Notes under the pieces: generated by a model | Told to the model about the DNA's origin: nothing | The model's database searches: none | Seen by the model: the letters and a program-made list of their open reading frames with translations, nothing else | Assembly (NCBI GenBank): GCA_900539175.1 | Contig: UQAW01000063.1 | Span: 1-23,565, forward strand | From: an uncultured Lachnospiraceae bacterium | Lineage (GTDB): Bacteria; Bacillota; Clostridia; Lachnospirales; Lachnospiraceae | DNA length: 23,565 nt | Direction of reading: 5' to 3' | Position numbers and translations under genes: made by a program | In this document: piece after piece, positions 7,355-15,831 of the stretch | Layout: each line of letters opens with the position of its first letter | Numbering within the stretch: the stretch's first letter is position 1

Positions 7355-8233
7355 TTATGATTGATCTTGGAGAAGTTTTTTGATTACAGTTTCTGCCATG
7401 GCTTCTGCCGATGATTTCGGGGCATATTTTCCCGGAAGACCAGGACAGAGAAATGCCGGAATCCCCAGCTTTTCGGAAGCCTGATAATCTACGCCGCCGG
7501 GGCTGGAAGCGATATCCAGGATGACGGTATTGGAACCCAGGCGTTGAAGCTGTGGTTCCAGAAGAATCCGGCTTGGAATTGTATTGAAGATAAAATCGTA
7601 TTCAGACAGTGTTTTTTGCATTTCCGCCATATCGACAGCGCGGTGAGCAAAAAGCTCTGCTTCCGCTCTGGCTCTGGAACTGCGGGCACATACAGTGATC
7701 TGACAGGCAAAGCCGGACAGGAGAGAAACCAGTGTTTTGCCGCAGCGTCCATATCCCAGGACGAGACATTTGCTTTTATGAAGGTTTTGTTTACTTTTGA
7801 TGATTGCTTCTGCAACAGCTCCTTCTGCTGTGGCAATGGTATTATAGAGGGCCAGTTCCTCATCCTCCATATAATCATAGACACAGACACCTTTCTGCCA
7901 GGCTGCTTTCAGGAATGGTTTCGGGATACAGCCTGCGAAGAGATATTGTCCTTCGGTAAGGGAATCCAGAAGCAGATCGGCAGTCAGATCCGTTTTGGAA
8001 GTCTGATGGTTTAAGTGACCATCCACACGAGCCATGGGTATGGGTGCCAGAATCGTCCTGGCAGACGCTGCCGCCTTCACCAGAGATTCGGCTCTATCAA
8101 TCGTATCGCCGTCACTTTCCCTGCAAAGGGCATATTCACATACGGTGTAGTTTCGGCTGAGCAACGCGTTTTTCAGATAGACTTGACGGAGGTCACCGCC
8201 GATTACTGCAAAATCATAGACTTTGGATTGCAT
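7355..8233 (-). CDS. dpaA: Dipicolinate synthase subunit A
   Basis: This subunit (SpoVFA) is NAD(P)-dependent and acts with DpaB. The 292-residue protein opens with DFAVIGGDLRQVYL, the DpaA N-terminal signature. A second dinucleotide-binding fold (GYGRCGKTL, around residues 158-166) is followed by TVCARSSRARAEAE, DFIFNTIPSRIL and the C-terminal LDIASSPGGVDY, seen across the family. The ATG at 8233 has GGAG seven bases upstream. It is the first gene of a minus-strand operon dpaA-dpaB-asnB, preceded by a sigma-K-like promoter. Its presence is good evidence that the organism forms endospores by the SpoVF route and not through the EtfA route of some clostridia. Confidence 0.95.
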   Translation of the reverse strand: MQSKVYDFAVIGGDLRQVYLKNALLSRNYTVCEYALCRESDGDTIDRAESLVKAAASARTILAPIPMARVDGHLNHQTSKTDLTADLLLDSLTEGQYLFAGCIPKPFLKAAWQKGVCVYDYMEDEELALYNTIATAEGAVAEAIIKSKQNLHKSKCLVLGYGRCGKTLVSLLSGFACQITVCARSSRARAEAELFAHRAVDMAEMQKTLSEYDFIFNTIPSRILLEPQLQRLGSNTVILDIASSPGGVDYQASEKLGIPAFLCPGLPGKYAPKSSAEAMAETVIKKLLQDQS

Positions 8234-8264
8234 AGAAGAACTCCGTAATATGCAAACTCACAGT

Positions 8265-8292
8265 TAGTATATGAAAGACTCTGGGGATTGGT
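8265..8292 (-). promoter_or_regulatory. Sigma-K (or sigma-E) like promoter of dpaA
   Basis: On the minus strand CATATACTA (complement of 8265-8273) fits the sigma-K -10 pattern CATAnnnTA, and AC (complement of 8291-8292) lies 17 bases upstream as in the sigma-K -35. It is 31 bases before the dpaA start. In Bacillus subtilis the spoVF operon is transcribed by sigma-K. The motif is short, so the context carries much of the weight. Confidence 0.6.
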
Positions 8293-8455
8293 GTGTCAGA
8301 GGCCATATTTTTTACATTTTGAAAGAAGGAACCTGAAATTTTGTAAAAAAATGTACAAAAAGAAAAAATATGTCCGTATCCACAGACTTTCTAATCCGTG
8401 TATTATAGGGATAAAAGATATTAATTGTTGTCCTGGGGGAAAGAAAGGAGAAGTT

Positions 8456-11400
8456 ATGAAGCAAAGAAAGAGACAGATTGCAGCATTGGTGCTTGCAGGA
8501 TGTGTAGCATTGGGTTCCGTAACCACGCCTGCGGCTGGTTTTTCTGACAGCGGAGCGGTTGGTAAGACACAGATTACAGGTCTGACAACGGAGTATTTGA
8601 GTAATCCCATTGGAATTGACACGGATTCCGTGCATTTCGGCTGGCAGATGGATTCGAACAGGATCGGTGCGAAACAGACTGCATACCAGGTCCGGGTGTT
8701 TGCCGCGGATGATGGGGAACATGTGGTATGGGACAGCGGAAAAGTTGAGAGTGACAAGTCAACAGGTATTGTATGTAAAGATGTACTTCAGGAAGGAACG
8801 GCTTATCAGTGGGAAGTGACGGTCTGGAATGAAAATCAGGAAATGTATTCCGGACGGGCATCTTTTGAGACCGGGGTTACCAACTGGCAGGAATGGAAGG
8901 ATGCGGAATTTATCCGGCTGAATGCCAGCCCTGCTGCACCTGTTTTCCGGACAGAGCAAAAACTTCAGGGAAAGAATATTAAAAGTGCAAGATTGTATAT
9001 CACAGCGCTGGGTGTTTATCAGGCATATGTAAATGGGAATCGTGTGGGAGAATGGGGGGAGGACGGAGCGCTTACCTATCACCATATGAATCCAGGCTAT
9101 GGCAACGGGACCGTAAGTCTGGGATACCAGACTTACGACGTTACTCCATTTTTAGATGGAAGTGATACGGCGGCTGTTTCTGTGGTCGCGGGAACCGGAT
9201 GGCGCAATGGGATGGGAAGCACCACTTCTCAGCCGGCGCTTAAGGCATTGTTGGCTGTGACGTTTGGCGATGGCAGCCGGCAATTGATTCAGACGAATAC
9301 TACGGATTGGAAGGGAACTCTTGCAGGGGGAATTACCGGGAATGGTGTTTATTACGGTGAAGATTATAATGCATGTTTTGCAGAGAAATTGGGAGATTTT
9401 ACTCAGGTTGGATATGATGACAGCGGTTGGGTGAATTCGGAAGGTGTTGTGGATAGCGCCGCAGGGGTTCCTTACATTGCGTGTAATTTTGCAGAGCAGA
9501 ATGCTGCTTATGTAAGAGTTCTGGTGGAAGAGACAGGACCGGCAATTGCAGATGTAAGAGAAAACTTTCTGCAGCTTATGGAGCTGGAACTGTTGGATGG
9601 ACAGGGAAATAATGTGGTAGCCGGCAAGGTGCCGGAAGTATCAAATACCTGGTCGCCGAATGCGCAGTGGAGACCGGAGCATCTGACAGATGGTGATCTT
9701 GGGACAGATACAGATAATGGATATACGACTACGATGTTTGGAAATCAGGGTCTGACATCCGTGAGTCTGAGTGATCCGGTCAGCATCACGTTCCGTCTGG
9801 ATAATGGTGCAGGTTTCCAGACTTTAAAGATGTATCCCAGAACTTCTGTGAAATCTGTTTCGGGTAACGAGTGTGCAAATTATCCGAAAAAATATCGCAT
9901 TCAGGTATCCGAAGACGGTACAAACTGGAAGGATGTGCTGGAGGACCAGACCGAATCCTTACGCAACACCTTATTGTTTCCGGAAACAAATGCTGTGAAT
10001 TTTGGGATAGATTTTCCGGAAAAACAGCAGGCAAAGCATGTACGGATCGTTGTCTCGGAGACAGGATCGGCAGTAAGAGATGACAATGAAAATCGTCTGC
10101 AGCTTATGGAACTGGAATTGTTGGATGGACAGACGAATGTGGCAAAGGGGGTTGTTCCGGCCATCAGTAATAATTTTGAAGCGGGTACACAGTGGAATGC
10201 CGGTAATCTGACGGACGGAGATTACGGTTCTGAGTCGGATTGTGGATATACCTCTGATATTTTAGGGTATGGGGAGCAATATCTGAAACTGGATCAACCG
10301 ATTACCATTCAGTTTGATTTTGAGCAGGAGGTAAATTTTTCTGAATTGAAATTCTATCCCCGAATTACAAAAGATTCCATATCTTATGGTGTGTGTGTGA
10401 ATTATCCGAAAGTATATACGGTACAGGTTTCTGATGATGGAATTCACTGGGAGGATGCCGCAGTTAACCAGGATCAGGGCATGGTAAGAAATACCGCTTT
10501 ATTTCAGAATACAAGAATGTCCACCGCCACCTTTGCAGGAAGTATCCGGGCACAGGCAGGTATCCCGGGAAAATTAATTGATACGTTTGATCAGTTTCCG
10601 GTATCCGCAGTTCTCTATACCGATTTGAAAAGAGATTCTTCCTATCCGGGCGGAGAAATTGAGACAGACGCTTCTTATGAAGCTTCCGGGGGAGAGAACC
10701 TGTTTGGGAATGGTCTGACTCTGAAGAAAGGCCAGACGATGATCGTAAATATGGGACAAAACCTGACTGCGGTTCCAAGAATTGAATTTGAGGCTTTGGA
10801 AGGAACGAAGGTAACCTTACGTTTTGCAGAAATGTTGAATGACGGAAGTTCCGCGGGAAACGGGGCAACGCAGGCTGACGGTCCGAAGGGGTCGATTTAC
10901 CAGAAAAGTCTCAGAGGTGCACGTTCTTTGGCAACCTATATCTTTTCGGGCAATGGAAGAGAGACTTATCAGCCAAGTATGTCTTTCTTTGGATATCAGT
11001 ATGTGCAGATTACAGCCAGTGATGATATCAAAGTATATTCTCTGTGTTCAAAGGCAATTTCCTCTGTGACAGAGCAGACCGGAAAAATCCGTACAAACAA
11101 CGAGCATGTGAACAAATTATTTTCCAACGTATTGTTTGGACAATTGAGCAATTATTATACAACGCCCACAGACTGCAACCAGAGGGATGAGCGTCTTTCC
11201 TGGACCGGTGACACACAGGCATTTGCACAGACGGCCGTATATAATTTTGATTCCGTTGCATTTTTAAGGGACATGCAGGATATCTACGATGAAAATACCT
11301 GGATTAAGGGATATGTTCCGGGGGTTGCCGATGATTTAAACGGTTATTTCAGTCCGTGGGCGGCAGGCTGGAGTGATGTGGAGATTCTTGTGCCCTGGGT

Positions 11401-13177
11401 ATTGTATCTGCAGACAGGGGACCAGGCAATTCTGACTGAGAGCTGGGATGCCCTGGTTCATTATATGGAATATCTGCAGGCACATGAACGGGGGGCAAAT
11501 CAGGCTCCTGCGTCCGGCGACCGAAATTATGGAGACTGGCTCTCTTTTCAGGGAACCAGTATCGAGGTGATGAATGATTACTATTATGGTTATATGAATC
11601 AGATCATGGCAAAAATCGCCAAAGTGATCGGGGATACGGAAAAAGAAAAAGCATATAATGAAAAGTTTGAAGCAATTAAGGAAACATTTATCCGGACACA
11701 CGTGGATTTCTCCAATGGAAATCTGATTATTAAATCAAAAGAAGGAAATGTCAACCTGCAGTTTATGCATTGGACAGACAAAAAAGGAATCTGGGAGAAT
11801 AATTCACAGACCTCACTGATCTGGATGCTCAAACTTGGATTTTATGACAGCGAGGAGATGCGGGATGAGGCCTGCAGGCTGCTTCTGGAGAATATTAAGA
11901 ATGAGAATCCGGACGCAGGCAGTGTAAGGGCAAAGTATGGAAAGAATACGTTGGCAGTTGGCTTCTTAGGTTCCAATGTTATTACACCGGTGCTGACTGA
12001 GAGTGGAAATGCAGATGTCTCGTATGACTTACTGCTGCAGGATGGACAGCCGTCCTGGCTGTTTGAAGTCAATGCAGGAGCAACGACTGTGTGGGAGCGT
12101 TGGAATTCTTATACACCGGGAGTTGGATTCGGGGACAGTGAGATGAATTCCTTCAATCATTATGCGTACGGCTCTGTTCTGGAATGGATGTACCGCTATA
12201 TGGCAGGAATCAGTGTAGATGAGGAGAATCCCGGTTTCAAAAATATAATTTTGCAGCCGACTCTGGATACAGGAGTAAAATATAATAGTGAGGAGCGGAT
12301 CGACGAGGTCGAAGCTTCTTATGATTCTTATTACGGAACCATTCAGACTTCATGGACAAGCAGTGAAGGAAAGTTATCCGATTATAATGTTGTTATTCCG
12401 GCGAATACAACAGCAGTTCTTTACCTTCCTGTTGATGCTTCAGCATTGAAAGGATTTAAAGTGATAAAAGGGGTCAGCTATGAAGGGATGAAAGAGCATA
12501 ACGGTATCTCTGCGGCGGAGATTCGTCTGGATTCAGGAAGTTATAGCTTTGAAGTCCAGGATGGAAAATTATCTGTAGCTTATGCAGGAGGAAGTATAGG
12601 ACCGGATCCGGAGCTTCCATTTATAGATGTAGTGCACAGTGCAGAGAACTGGTATTACGATACTGTTGCAAATGTTTACTGGAAAGATCTGATGACTGGA
12701 TTAAGTAAGAATGTTTTTGGACCATCAGAACCGCTCTTAAGAGCAGAATTTGCAGTGATCCTTCATCGTATGGAGGATTTGCCCAAGGTTTCCTACGATG
12801 GACGCTATCAGGACGTTGCAGATGGTTTATGGTATACGGATGCAGTTGCCTGGGCGAGTGAAGAAGGGGTTATTACAGGTTATGGAGCGGGAGAAATGTT
12901 TGGCCCTGGAGATTACATCAGCCGGGAGCAGATGGCAACGATGATGTATCGATATGCAAAAAGAAAAGGTTATGATACCAGTGTGAAAGCGGACTTAGGC
13001 AGTTATAAAGACGCTTCGGAAGTCAGTGCGTTTGCCGAAGAGGCGATGCAGTGGGCAGTGGGAAATAAGATTATCTCGGGTAAACAGGGAGGAACAATCC
13101 TGGATCCTCAGGGAAATACGACACGTTCGGAATGTGCGGTGATTCTTACACGATTTATGGATACATATAACAAATGA
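8456..13177 (+). CDS. Secreted SLH-anchored GH78 alpha-L-rhamnosidase-like enzyme with discoidin-like modules
   Basis: The 1573-residue surface enzyme probably removes terminal alpha-L-rhamnose from plant glycosides or polysaccharides. A signal peptide (MKQRKRQ, hydrophobic stretch, TPAAGFS, about 1-29) leads to a fibronectin-like rhamnosidase N-terminal domain (about 35-150) and a beta-sandwich (about 165-285). Two tandem F5/8 type C-like modules follow (about 350-525 and 526-695), then the (alpha/alpha)6 catalytic domain. The GH78 acidic motif is at 906-919 (DCNQRDERLSWTGD), with E912 the likely acid, and TTVWERW puts the probable base at E1214. Three SLH domains (about 1387-1572) bind cell-wall polymer. 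AAAGGAG (8445-8451) sets the ATG at 8456; the open frame extends back to 8288 without a ribosome-binding site. The 182 bases upstream hold no clear vegetative promoter. Confidence 0.92.
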   Translation: MKQRKRQIAALVLAGCVALGSVTTPAAGFSDSGAVGKTQITGLTTEYLSNPIGIDTDSVHFGWQMDSNRIGAKQTAYQVRVFAADDGEHVVWDSGKVESDKSTGIVCKDVLQEGTAYQWEVTVWNENQEMYSGRASFETGVTNWQEWKDAEFIRLNASPAAPVFRTEQKLQGKNIKSARLYITALGVYQAYVNGNRVGEWGEDGALTYHHMNPGYGNGTVSLGYQTYDVTPFLDGSDTAAVSVVAGTGWRNGMGSTTSQPALKALLAVTFGDGSRQLIQTNTTDWKGTLAGGITGNGVYYGEDYNACFAEKLGDFTQVGYDDSGWVNSEGVVDSAAGVPYIACNFAEQNAAYVRVLVEETGPAIADVRENFLQLMELELLDGQGNNVVAGKVPEVSNTWSPNAQWRPEHLTDGDLGTDTDNGYTTTMFGNQGLTSVSLSDPVSITFRLDNGAGFQTLKMYPRTSVKSVSGNECANYPKKYRIQVSEDGTNWKDVLEDQTESLRNTLLFPETNAVNFGIDFPEKQQAKHVRIVVSETGSAVRDDNENRLQLMELELLDGQTNVAKGVVPAISNNFEAGTQWNAGNLTDGDYGSESDCGYTSDILGYGEQYLKLDQPITIQFDFEQEVNFSELKFYPRITKDSISYGVCVNYPKVYTVQVSDDGIHWEDAAVNQDQGMVRNTALFQNTRMSTATFAGSIRAQAGIPGKLIDTFDQFPVSAVLYTDLKRDSSYPGGEIETDASYEASGGENLFGNGLTLKKGQTMIVNMGQNLTAVPRIEFEALEGTKVTLRFAEMLNDGSSAGNGATQADGPKGSIYQKSLRGARSLATYIFSGNGRETYQPSMSFFGYQYVQITASDDIKVYSLCSKAISSVTEQTGKIRTNNEHVNKLFSNVLFGQLSNYYTTPTDCNQRDERLSWTGDTQAFAQTAVYNFDSVAFLRDMQDIYDENTWIKGYVPGVADDLNGYFSPWAAGWSDVEILVPWVLYLQTGDQAILTESWDALVHYMEYLQAHERGANQAPASGDRNYGDWLSFQGTSIEVMNDYYYGYMNQIMAKIAKVIGDTEKEKAYNEKFEAIKETFIRTHVDFSNGNLIIKSKEGNVNLQFMHWTDKKGIWENNSQTSLIWMLKLGFYDSEEMRDEACRLLLENIKNENPDAGSVRAKYGKNTLAVGFLGSNVITPVLTESGNADVSYDLLLQDGQPSWLFEVNAGATTVWERWNSYTPGVGFGDSEMNSFNHYAYGSVLEWMYRYMAGISVDEENPGFKNIILQPTLDTGVKYNSEERIDEVEASYDSYYGTIQTSWTSSEGKLSDYNVVIPANTTAVLYLPVDASALKGFKVIKGVSYEGMKEHNGISAAEIRLDSGSYSFEVQDGKLSVAYAGGSIGPDPELPFIDVVHSAENWYYDTVANVYWKDLMTGLSKNVFGPSEPLLRAEFAVILHRMEDLPKVSYDGRYQDVADGLWYTDAVAWASEEGVITGYGAGEMFGPGDYISREQMATMMYRYAKRKGYDTSVKADLGSYKDASEVSAFAEEAMQWAVGNKIISGKQGGTILDPQGNTTRSECAVILTRFMDTYNK
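9503..10540 (+). repeat. Tandem duplication encoding two discoidin-like modules
   Basis: The segments 9503-10030 and 10031-10540 encode two related modules with a period of 528 bases (176 codons). Both start with YVRVLVEETG- or HVRIVVSETG-like strands, share LQLMELELLDGQ, LTDGD, NYPK-Y--QVS-DG--W and end near RNT-LF. At DNA level the stretch around CTGCAGCTTATGGA is nearly identical in the copies (9570 and 10098 regions). The duplication interrupts the usual path between the rhamnosidase N-terminal sandwich and the catalytic barrel. Confidence 0.8.
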
Positions 13178-13256
13178 TGAAAGCGTCAAAAGGTTTTATA
13201 ACTTAAGAGATCTTTCTTTCAATTTTCTGAATATTTTTATTATTGAGATTATCGTC

Positions 13257-13285
13257 TTGTATAAAAACGGGAATAGGGGTATAAT
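13257..13285 (+). promoter_or_regulatory. Promoter of the DUF6465-like gene
   Basis: TATAAT at 13280-13285 is a perfect -10. TTGTAT at 13257-13262, 17 bp upstream, is a weak -35. They lie in the 151-bp gap after the rhamnosidase gene, in which I see no clear terminator hairpin. Confidence 0.6.
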
Positions 13286-13328
13286 TTAAAAGCGCATTTT
13301 TACGTAGGCGAGAAGGGAGTAAAGAAAG

Positions 13329-13637
13329 ATGGCAAACAGAAGAATCGCAAAAAAGAGAAGGACGGAAGCAGAGAAATTTGTACAGGGAAGCTGTGGGGAG
13401 AATGGCGTATTGCAGGCGGCAGAACAAACGGAAGTTTCTAAGGAAATCAATCTATATATCCAATATCAGGGAATGGAACTTGTGATCCGGGAGATCGAAG
13501 AGAAGATTCAGAAGGAATGGACGGCGCAGGGAAAAGAAGCGGCAGACCTTCAGAAGATGGATGTATATATCAAACCGGAAGAAAAAAAGGCTTATTATGT
13601 GATTAATGAGCAGGATAACGGGTGCATTCAGTTATAG
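13329..13637 (+). CDS. Small DUF6465-like protein
   Basis: This is a 102-residue protein with a basic N-terminus (ANRRIAKKRR, alanine/lysine/arginine rich) and a conserved-looking folded part from about residue 40: LYIQYQGMEL, then a helix IREIEEKIQKEW, then MDVYIKPEEKKAYYVIN and an acidic end. This pattern of QYQGxE, then VYxKPEExxAYYVIN, is what I recall for the DUF6465 family of Lachnospiraceae and relatives, whose function is unknown. There is no signal peptide or membrane span, so it is cytoplasmic. GGGAG at 13315-13319 is nine bases before the ATG. It has its own promoter and terminator and appears to be a stand-alone gene. Confidence 0.72.
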   Translation: MANRRIAKKRRTEAEKFVQGSCGENGVLQAAEQTEVSKEINLYIQYQGMELVIREIEEKIQKEWTAQGKEAADLQKMDVYIKPEEKKAYYVINEQDNGCIQL

Positions 13638-13650
13638 GAGTATCTAAAAA

Positions 13651-13706
13651 AGAAAGACTGGCTTACAGGCTGCAAAATTTGCAAACCTGCAAGCCCGTCT
13701 TTTTGT
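13651..13706 (+). terminator. Intrinsic terminator after the DUF6465-like gene
   Basis: GAC-GGCTT-CAGG-TGCAAA pairs with TTTGCA-CCTG-AAGCC-GTC through single mismatches (13656-13699) and is followed by TTTTTG. It lies 13 bases after the stop codon and separates this gene from the two-component operon. Confidence 0.85.
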
Positions 13707-13739
13707 ATTTAATTGAAAACACGCTCTGGAGAGGCAACA

Positions 13740-13793
13740 TTTACAAAACGTTTACAAAACAATATCGTTTTTGATGAACGGATTCGTTATAAT
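13740..13793 (+). promoter_or_regulatory. Two-component promoter with TTTACA direct repeats (regulator gene)
   Basis: TTTACAAAAC occurs at 13740-13749 and again at 13751-13760, an 11-bp period typical of OmpR/PhoB-type tandem binding. TATAAT (13788-13793) starts 37 bp after the second TTTACA starts. No good -35 exists at the proper spacing (TCGTTT), which suggests activator dependence. The same geometry recurs at 15733-15786. Confidence 0.7.
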
Positions 13794-13822
13794 GTGAATA
13801 GCTTGATCGGTGGAGGAATTTT

Positions 13823-14482
13823 ATGAAACGAATTTTAGTGATAGAAGATGAAACTGCAATAAATGAATTGATTTGTATGAATTTGGAGATTGCGGGGTAT
13901 AAGCCGGTTCCTTTCTTTGACGGAGCAAAATTCAGCACCCATCTGAAACAGGAGGATGCGTATGACCTGGCCTTGCTCGATATCATGCTTCCTGGAAAAG
14001 ATGGTTTTGAATTGTTGGAGGAATTAAAAGAACACCGAATACCGGTGATTTATCTGACAGCAAAAGGAGATTTGCAGAGTAAGGTTGCGGGACTTAGAAG
14101 CGGTGCGGAAGATTATCTGGTGAAGCCTTTTGAAATGTTGGAACTTTTGGTACGGATCGATAAAGTTTTAAGCCGTTTTCAGGAAGCGGAGGAAGAAATC
14201 CACATACGGAATGTTACGATCAATGAAAAGAAGCATACCGTATATAAGGATGGAAAGGAAGTATGCTTACGGCCAATGGAGTTTGCCTGTCTGCTGGCGT
14301 TTTGGAAATACAGAAATCGTGTCATGACCAGAGAACAGATGCTTCAGATCCTCTGGGGTGTGGATTTCGAAGGAGAGACCAGAACGGTCGATGTACATGT
14401 TGGAAATCTTCGGAAGAAACTGGATTTTTCGGAGGTGATTATCACCATACCAAGAGTAGGATACCGGATGGAAGTGGAATAA
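13823..14482 (+). CDS. OmpR-family response regulator
   Basis: This is a cytoplasmic DNA-binding regulator of 219 residues. The receiver domain (1-115) has the acidic pair E8/D9, phosphoacceptor D53 in LLDIMLPGKDG, T79 and K101 (VKPFE). The winged-helix effector domain (about 128-219) shows RPMEFACLLAFWKYRNRVMTR and the recognition region TRTVDVHVGNLRKKL, ending IPRVGYRME. GGAGG at 13812-13816 lies six bases before the ATG. It is followed 21 bases later by its kinase. Direct repeats ahead of both this gene and the lipoprotein gene make it the likely activator of each. It resembles LanR/BceR/VanR-like regulators, but the sequence alone does not settle the subgroup. Confidence 0.95.
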   Translation: MKRILVIEDETAINELICMNLEIAGYKPVPFFDGAKFSTHLKQEDAYDLALLDIMLPGKDGFELLEELKEHRIPVIYLTAKGDLQSKVAGLRSGAEDYLVKPFEMLELLVRIDKVLSRFQEAEEEIHIRNVTINEKKHTVYKDGKEVCLRPMEFACLLAFWKYRNRVMTREQMLQILWGVDFEGETRTVDVHVGNLRKKLDFSEVIITIPRVGYRMEVE

Positions 14483-14503
14483 CAAAAAGAGGAGAACAGA
14501 AAA

Positions 14504-15727
14504 ATGGATATGATAAAAAAAATTGCACTGACTGCGTCAACCATGTTATTTGTGTTGGCGCAGATTTTTTCGTTCTATGTGATCTTGGGCAGTCAGCAGG
14601 AGAAGATTATGCTGGTGAAAGAGAAGGAGGAAGAATTGATTCGTGATTGTGTCTCAGCGTTTGATAAGAAGCGTGGGAGACTGCGGTATGACCATGGGAT
14701 GAGTGATTATATTCTGACCCAGTGTTTTAGGGAAACGATGCCGGAAAATTCCGCATTCTACCGGGGAGGGACAGAACTTTTTAATAACAGCCATTATGAG
14801 TTTGAGATTGATGCGGCTAAGTCCGGGGGAGGTGACAGATATGGTATATCTTGTGTTCCGAAAAAAATCGGTGATGCACGTCTGTTGGTCTTCTATCAGG
14901 TGACAGAAGAAAAAAAGCAGGAGTATACGGTCTGTCATGTTCTGGACATTACTTATATTTATCGGAAGGGATGGGAACTTGCCGGTCGCGAGTTCCTGAT
15001 TTCCCTGTTGCTTTCGGGGATGATGGCGGTGCTGATTAAGAGAATTACAAAACCACTGGAAAATGCCAATGAAGCACAGCGGAAGCTGATTGGAAGTCTG
15101 TCTCATGAATTAAAGACTCCGCTGACAGCAATCAAGGGTTATTCCGAGACGTTATTGAATGTAAGGATTTCTGAAGAACAGATGCAGAAAGCGCTTCATT
15201 ATATCTATACGGAGAGCGGCAGATTGTCCCGTCTTTCTGAAAAAATGATGGAGTTGACCAGATTGTACGAACCGGAATGTCAGATTACTCTGGAGCCGGT
15301 TGAAATCACTGTTTTGTTTGAAGCTGTGGAGGATAGTGTACGTTACCGGTTAGAGGAGGAGCAGATTCAGTTGGTTCGGGAAGGGGATTTGAATGGCCTG
15401 GTTCATAATCTGGACCGGGATCTGATGACCAGCTTTCTGATTAATTTAATCAATAATGGGATTACCGCATCCAAACCGGGAAGCCGGATGTTTCTTGGTG
15501 CAGATAAACATGGATTCTGGGTTCAGGATGAAGGATGTGGAATCCCCCCGGGCGAAGTAGAAAAAGTAAGGGAGGCTTTCTATCGCGTGGATAAGTCGCG
15601 TTCCGGAAAAAGCGGAAATATGGGATTGGGACTTGCTATCTGCAATCAAATTGCAGAAGTGCATCATGCAAAAATGCAGATTGAAAGTGAAGCAGGTATT
15701 GGGACAAAGATTTCTTTTCTTCTGTGA
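14504..15727 (+). CDS. Sensor histidine kinase
   Basis: This 407-residue membrane kinase is the partner of the preceding regulator. It has a first transmembrane helix (about 6-29), an extracytoplasmic sensor region of about 130 residues (30-160) with no domain that I recognise, and a second helix (about 164-180). No clear HAMP follows; a short linker leads to the H-box SLSHELKTPLTAI with H201. The ATPase domain shows the N-box INLINNGITAS, G1 DEGCGIPP, an FYRVDKSRS F-box and G2 GLGLAI. The sensor loop is large enough for a ligand domain, unlike the short loops of BceS-type intramembrane kinases. A GAGGAG site precedes the start. The signal is unknown; the neighbouring transporter suggests an envelope-active peptide or similar stress. 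Confidence 0.94.
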   Translation: MDMIKKIALTASTMLFVLAQIFSFYVILGSQQEKIMLVKEKEEELIRDCVSAFDKKRGRLRYDHGMSDYILTQCFRETMPENSAFYRGGTELFNNSHYEFEIDAAKSGGGDRYGISCVPKKIGDARLLVFYQVTEEKKQEYTVCHVLDITYIYRKGWELAGREFLISLLLSGMMAVLIKRITKPLENANEAQRKLIGSLSHELKTPLTAIKGYSETLLNVRISEEQMQKALHYIYTESGRLSRLSEKMMELTRLYEPECQITLEPVEITVLFEAVEDSVRYRLEEEQIQLVREGDLNGLVHNLDRDLMTSFLINLINNGITASKPGSRMFLGADKHGFWVQDEGCGIPPGEVEKVREAFYRVDKSRSGKSGNMGLGLAICNQIAEVHHAKMQIESEAGIGTKISFLL

Positions 15728-15732
15728 GCTCC

Positions 15733-15786
15733 TTTACAACTTCTTTACAGTACGATGAAGATTTGTAAATAAAAAGAAGATATGAT
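15733..15786 (+). promoter_or_regulatory. Two-component promoter with TTTACA direct repeats (lipoprotein/ABC operon)
   Basis: TTTACA at 15733-15738 and 15744-15749 are 11 bp apart, and TATGAT (15781-15786) begins 37 bp after the second one begins. Repeat spacing and distance to the -10 are exactly those of the promoter at 13740-13793, and again there is no good -35. It opens a second transcript for the transporter genes. Confidence 0.7.
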
Positions 15787-15831
15787 TTTTTCGAAGCAGC
15801 AAAAGAACAGCGTAAAAAACAGGAGGAAGAT

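Noticed and set aside
8288..8455. N-terminal extension of the rhamnosidase frame
   Set aside because: The extension is basic and not a signal peptide, has no Shine-Dalgarno, and ATG 8456 follows AAAGGAG and begins a clear signal peptide.
8574..9085. Overlapping minus-strand frames in the rhamnosidase gene
   Set aside because: They are shadows of the coding strand, with proline/serine/cysteine-rich translations and no start sites.
12616..13177. Repeated sequence considered as a CRISPR or tandem DNA repeat
   Set aside because: The repetition is only at protein level: three divergent SLH domains. No CRISPR array is present anywhere in the window.
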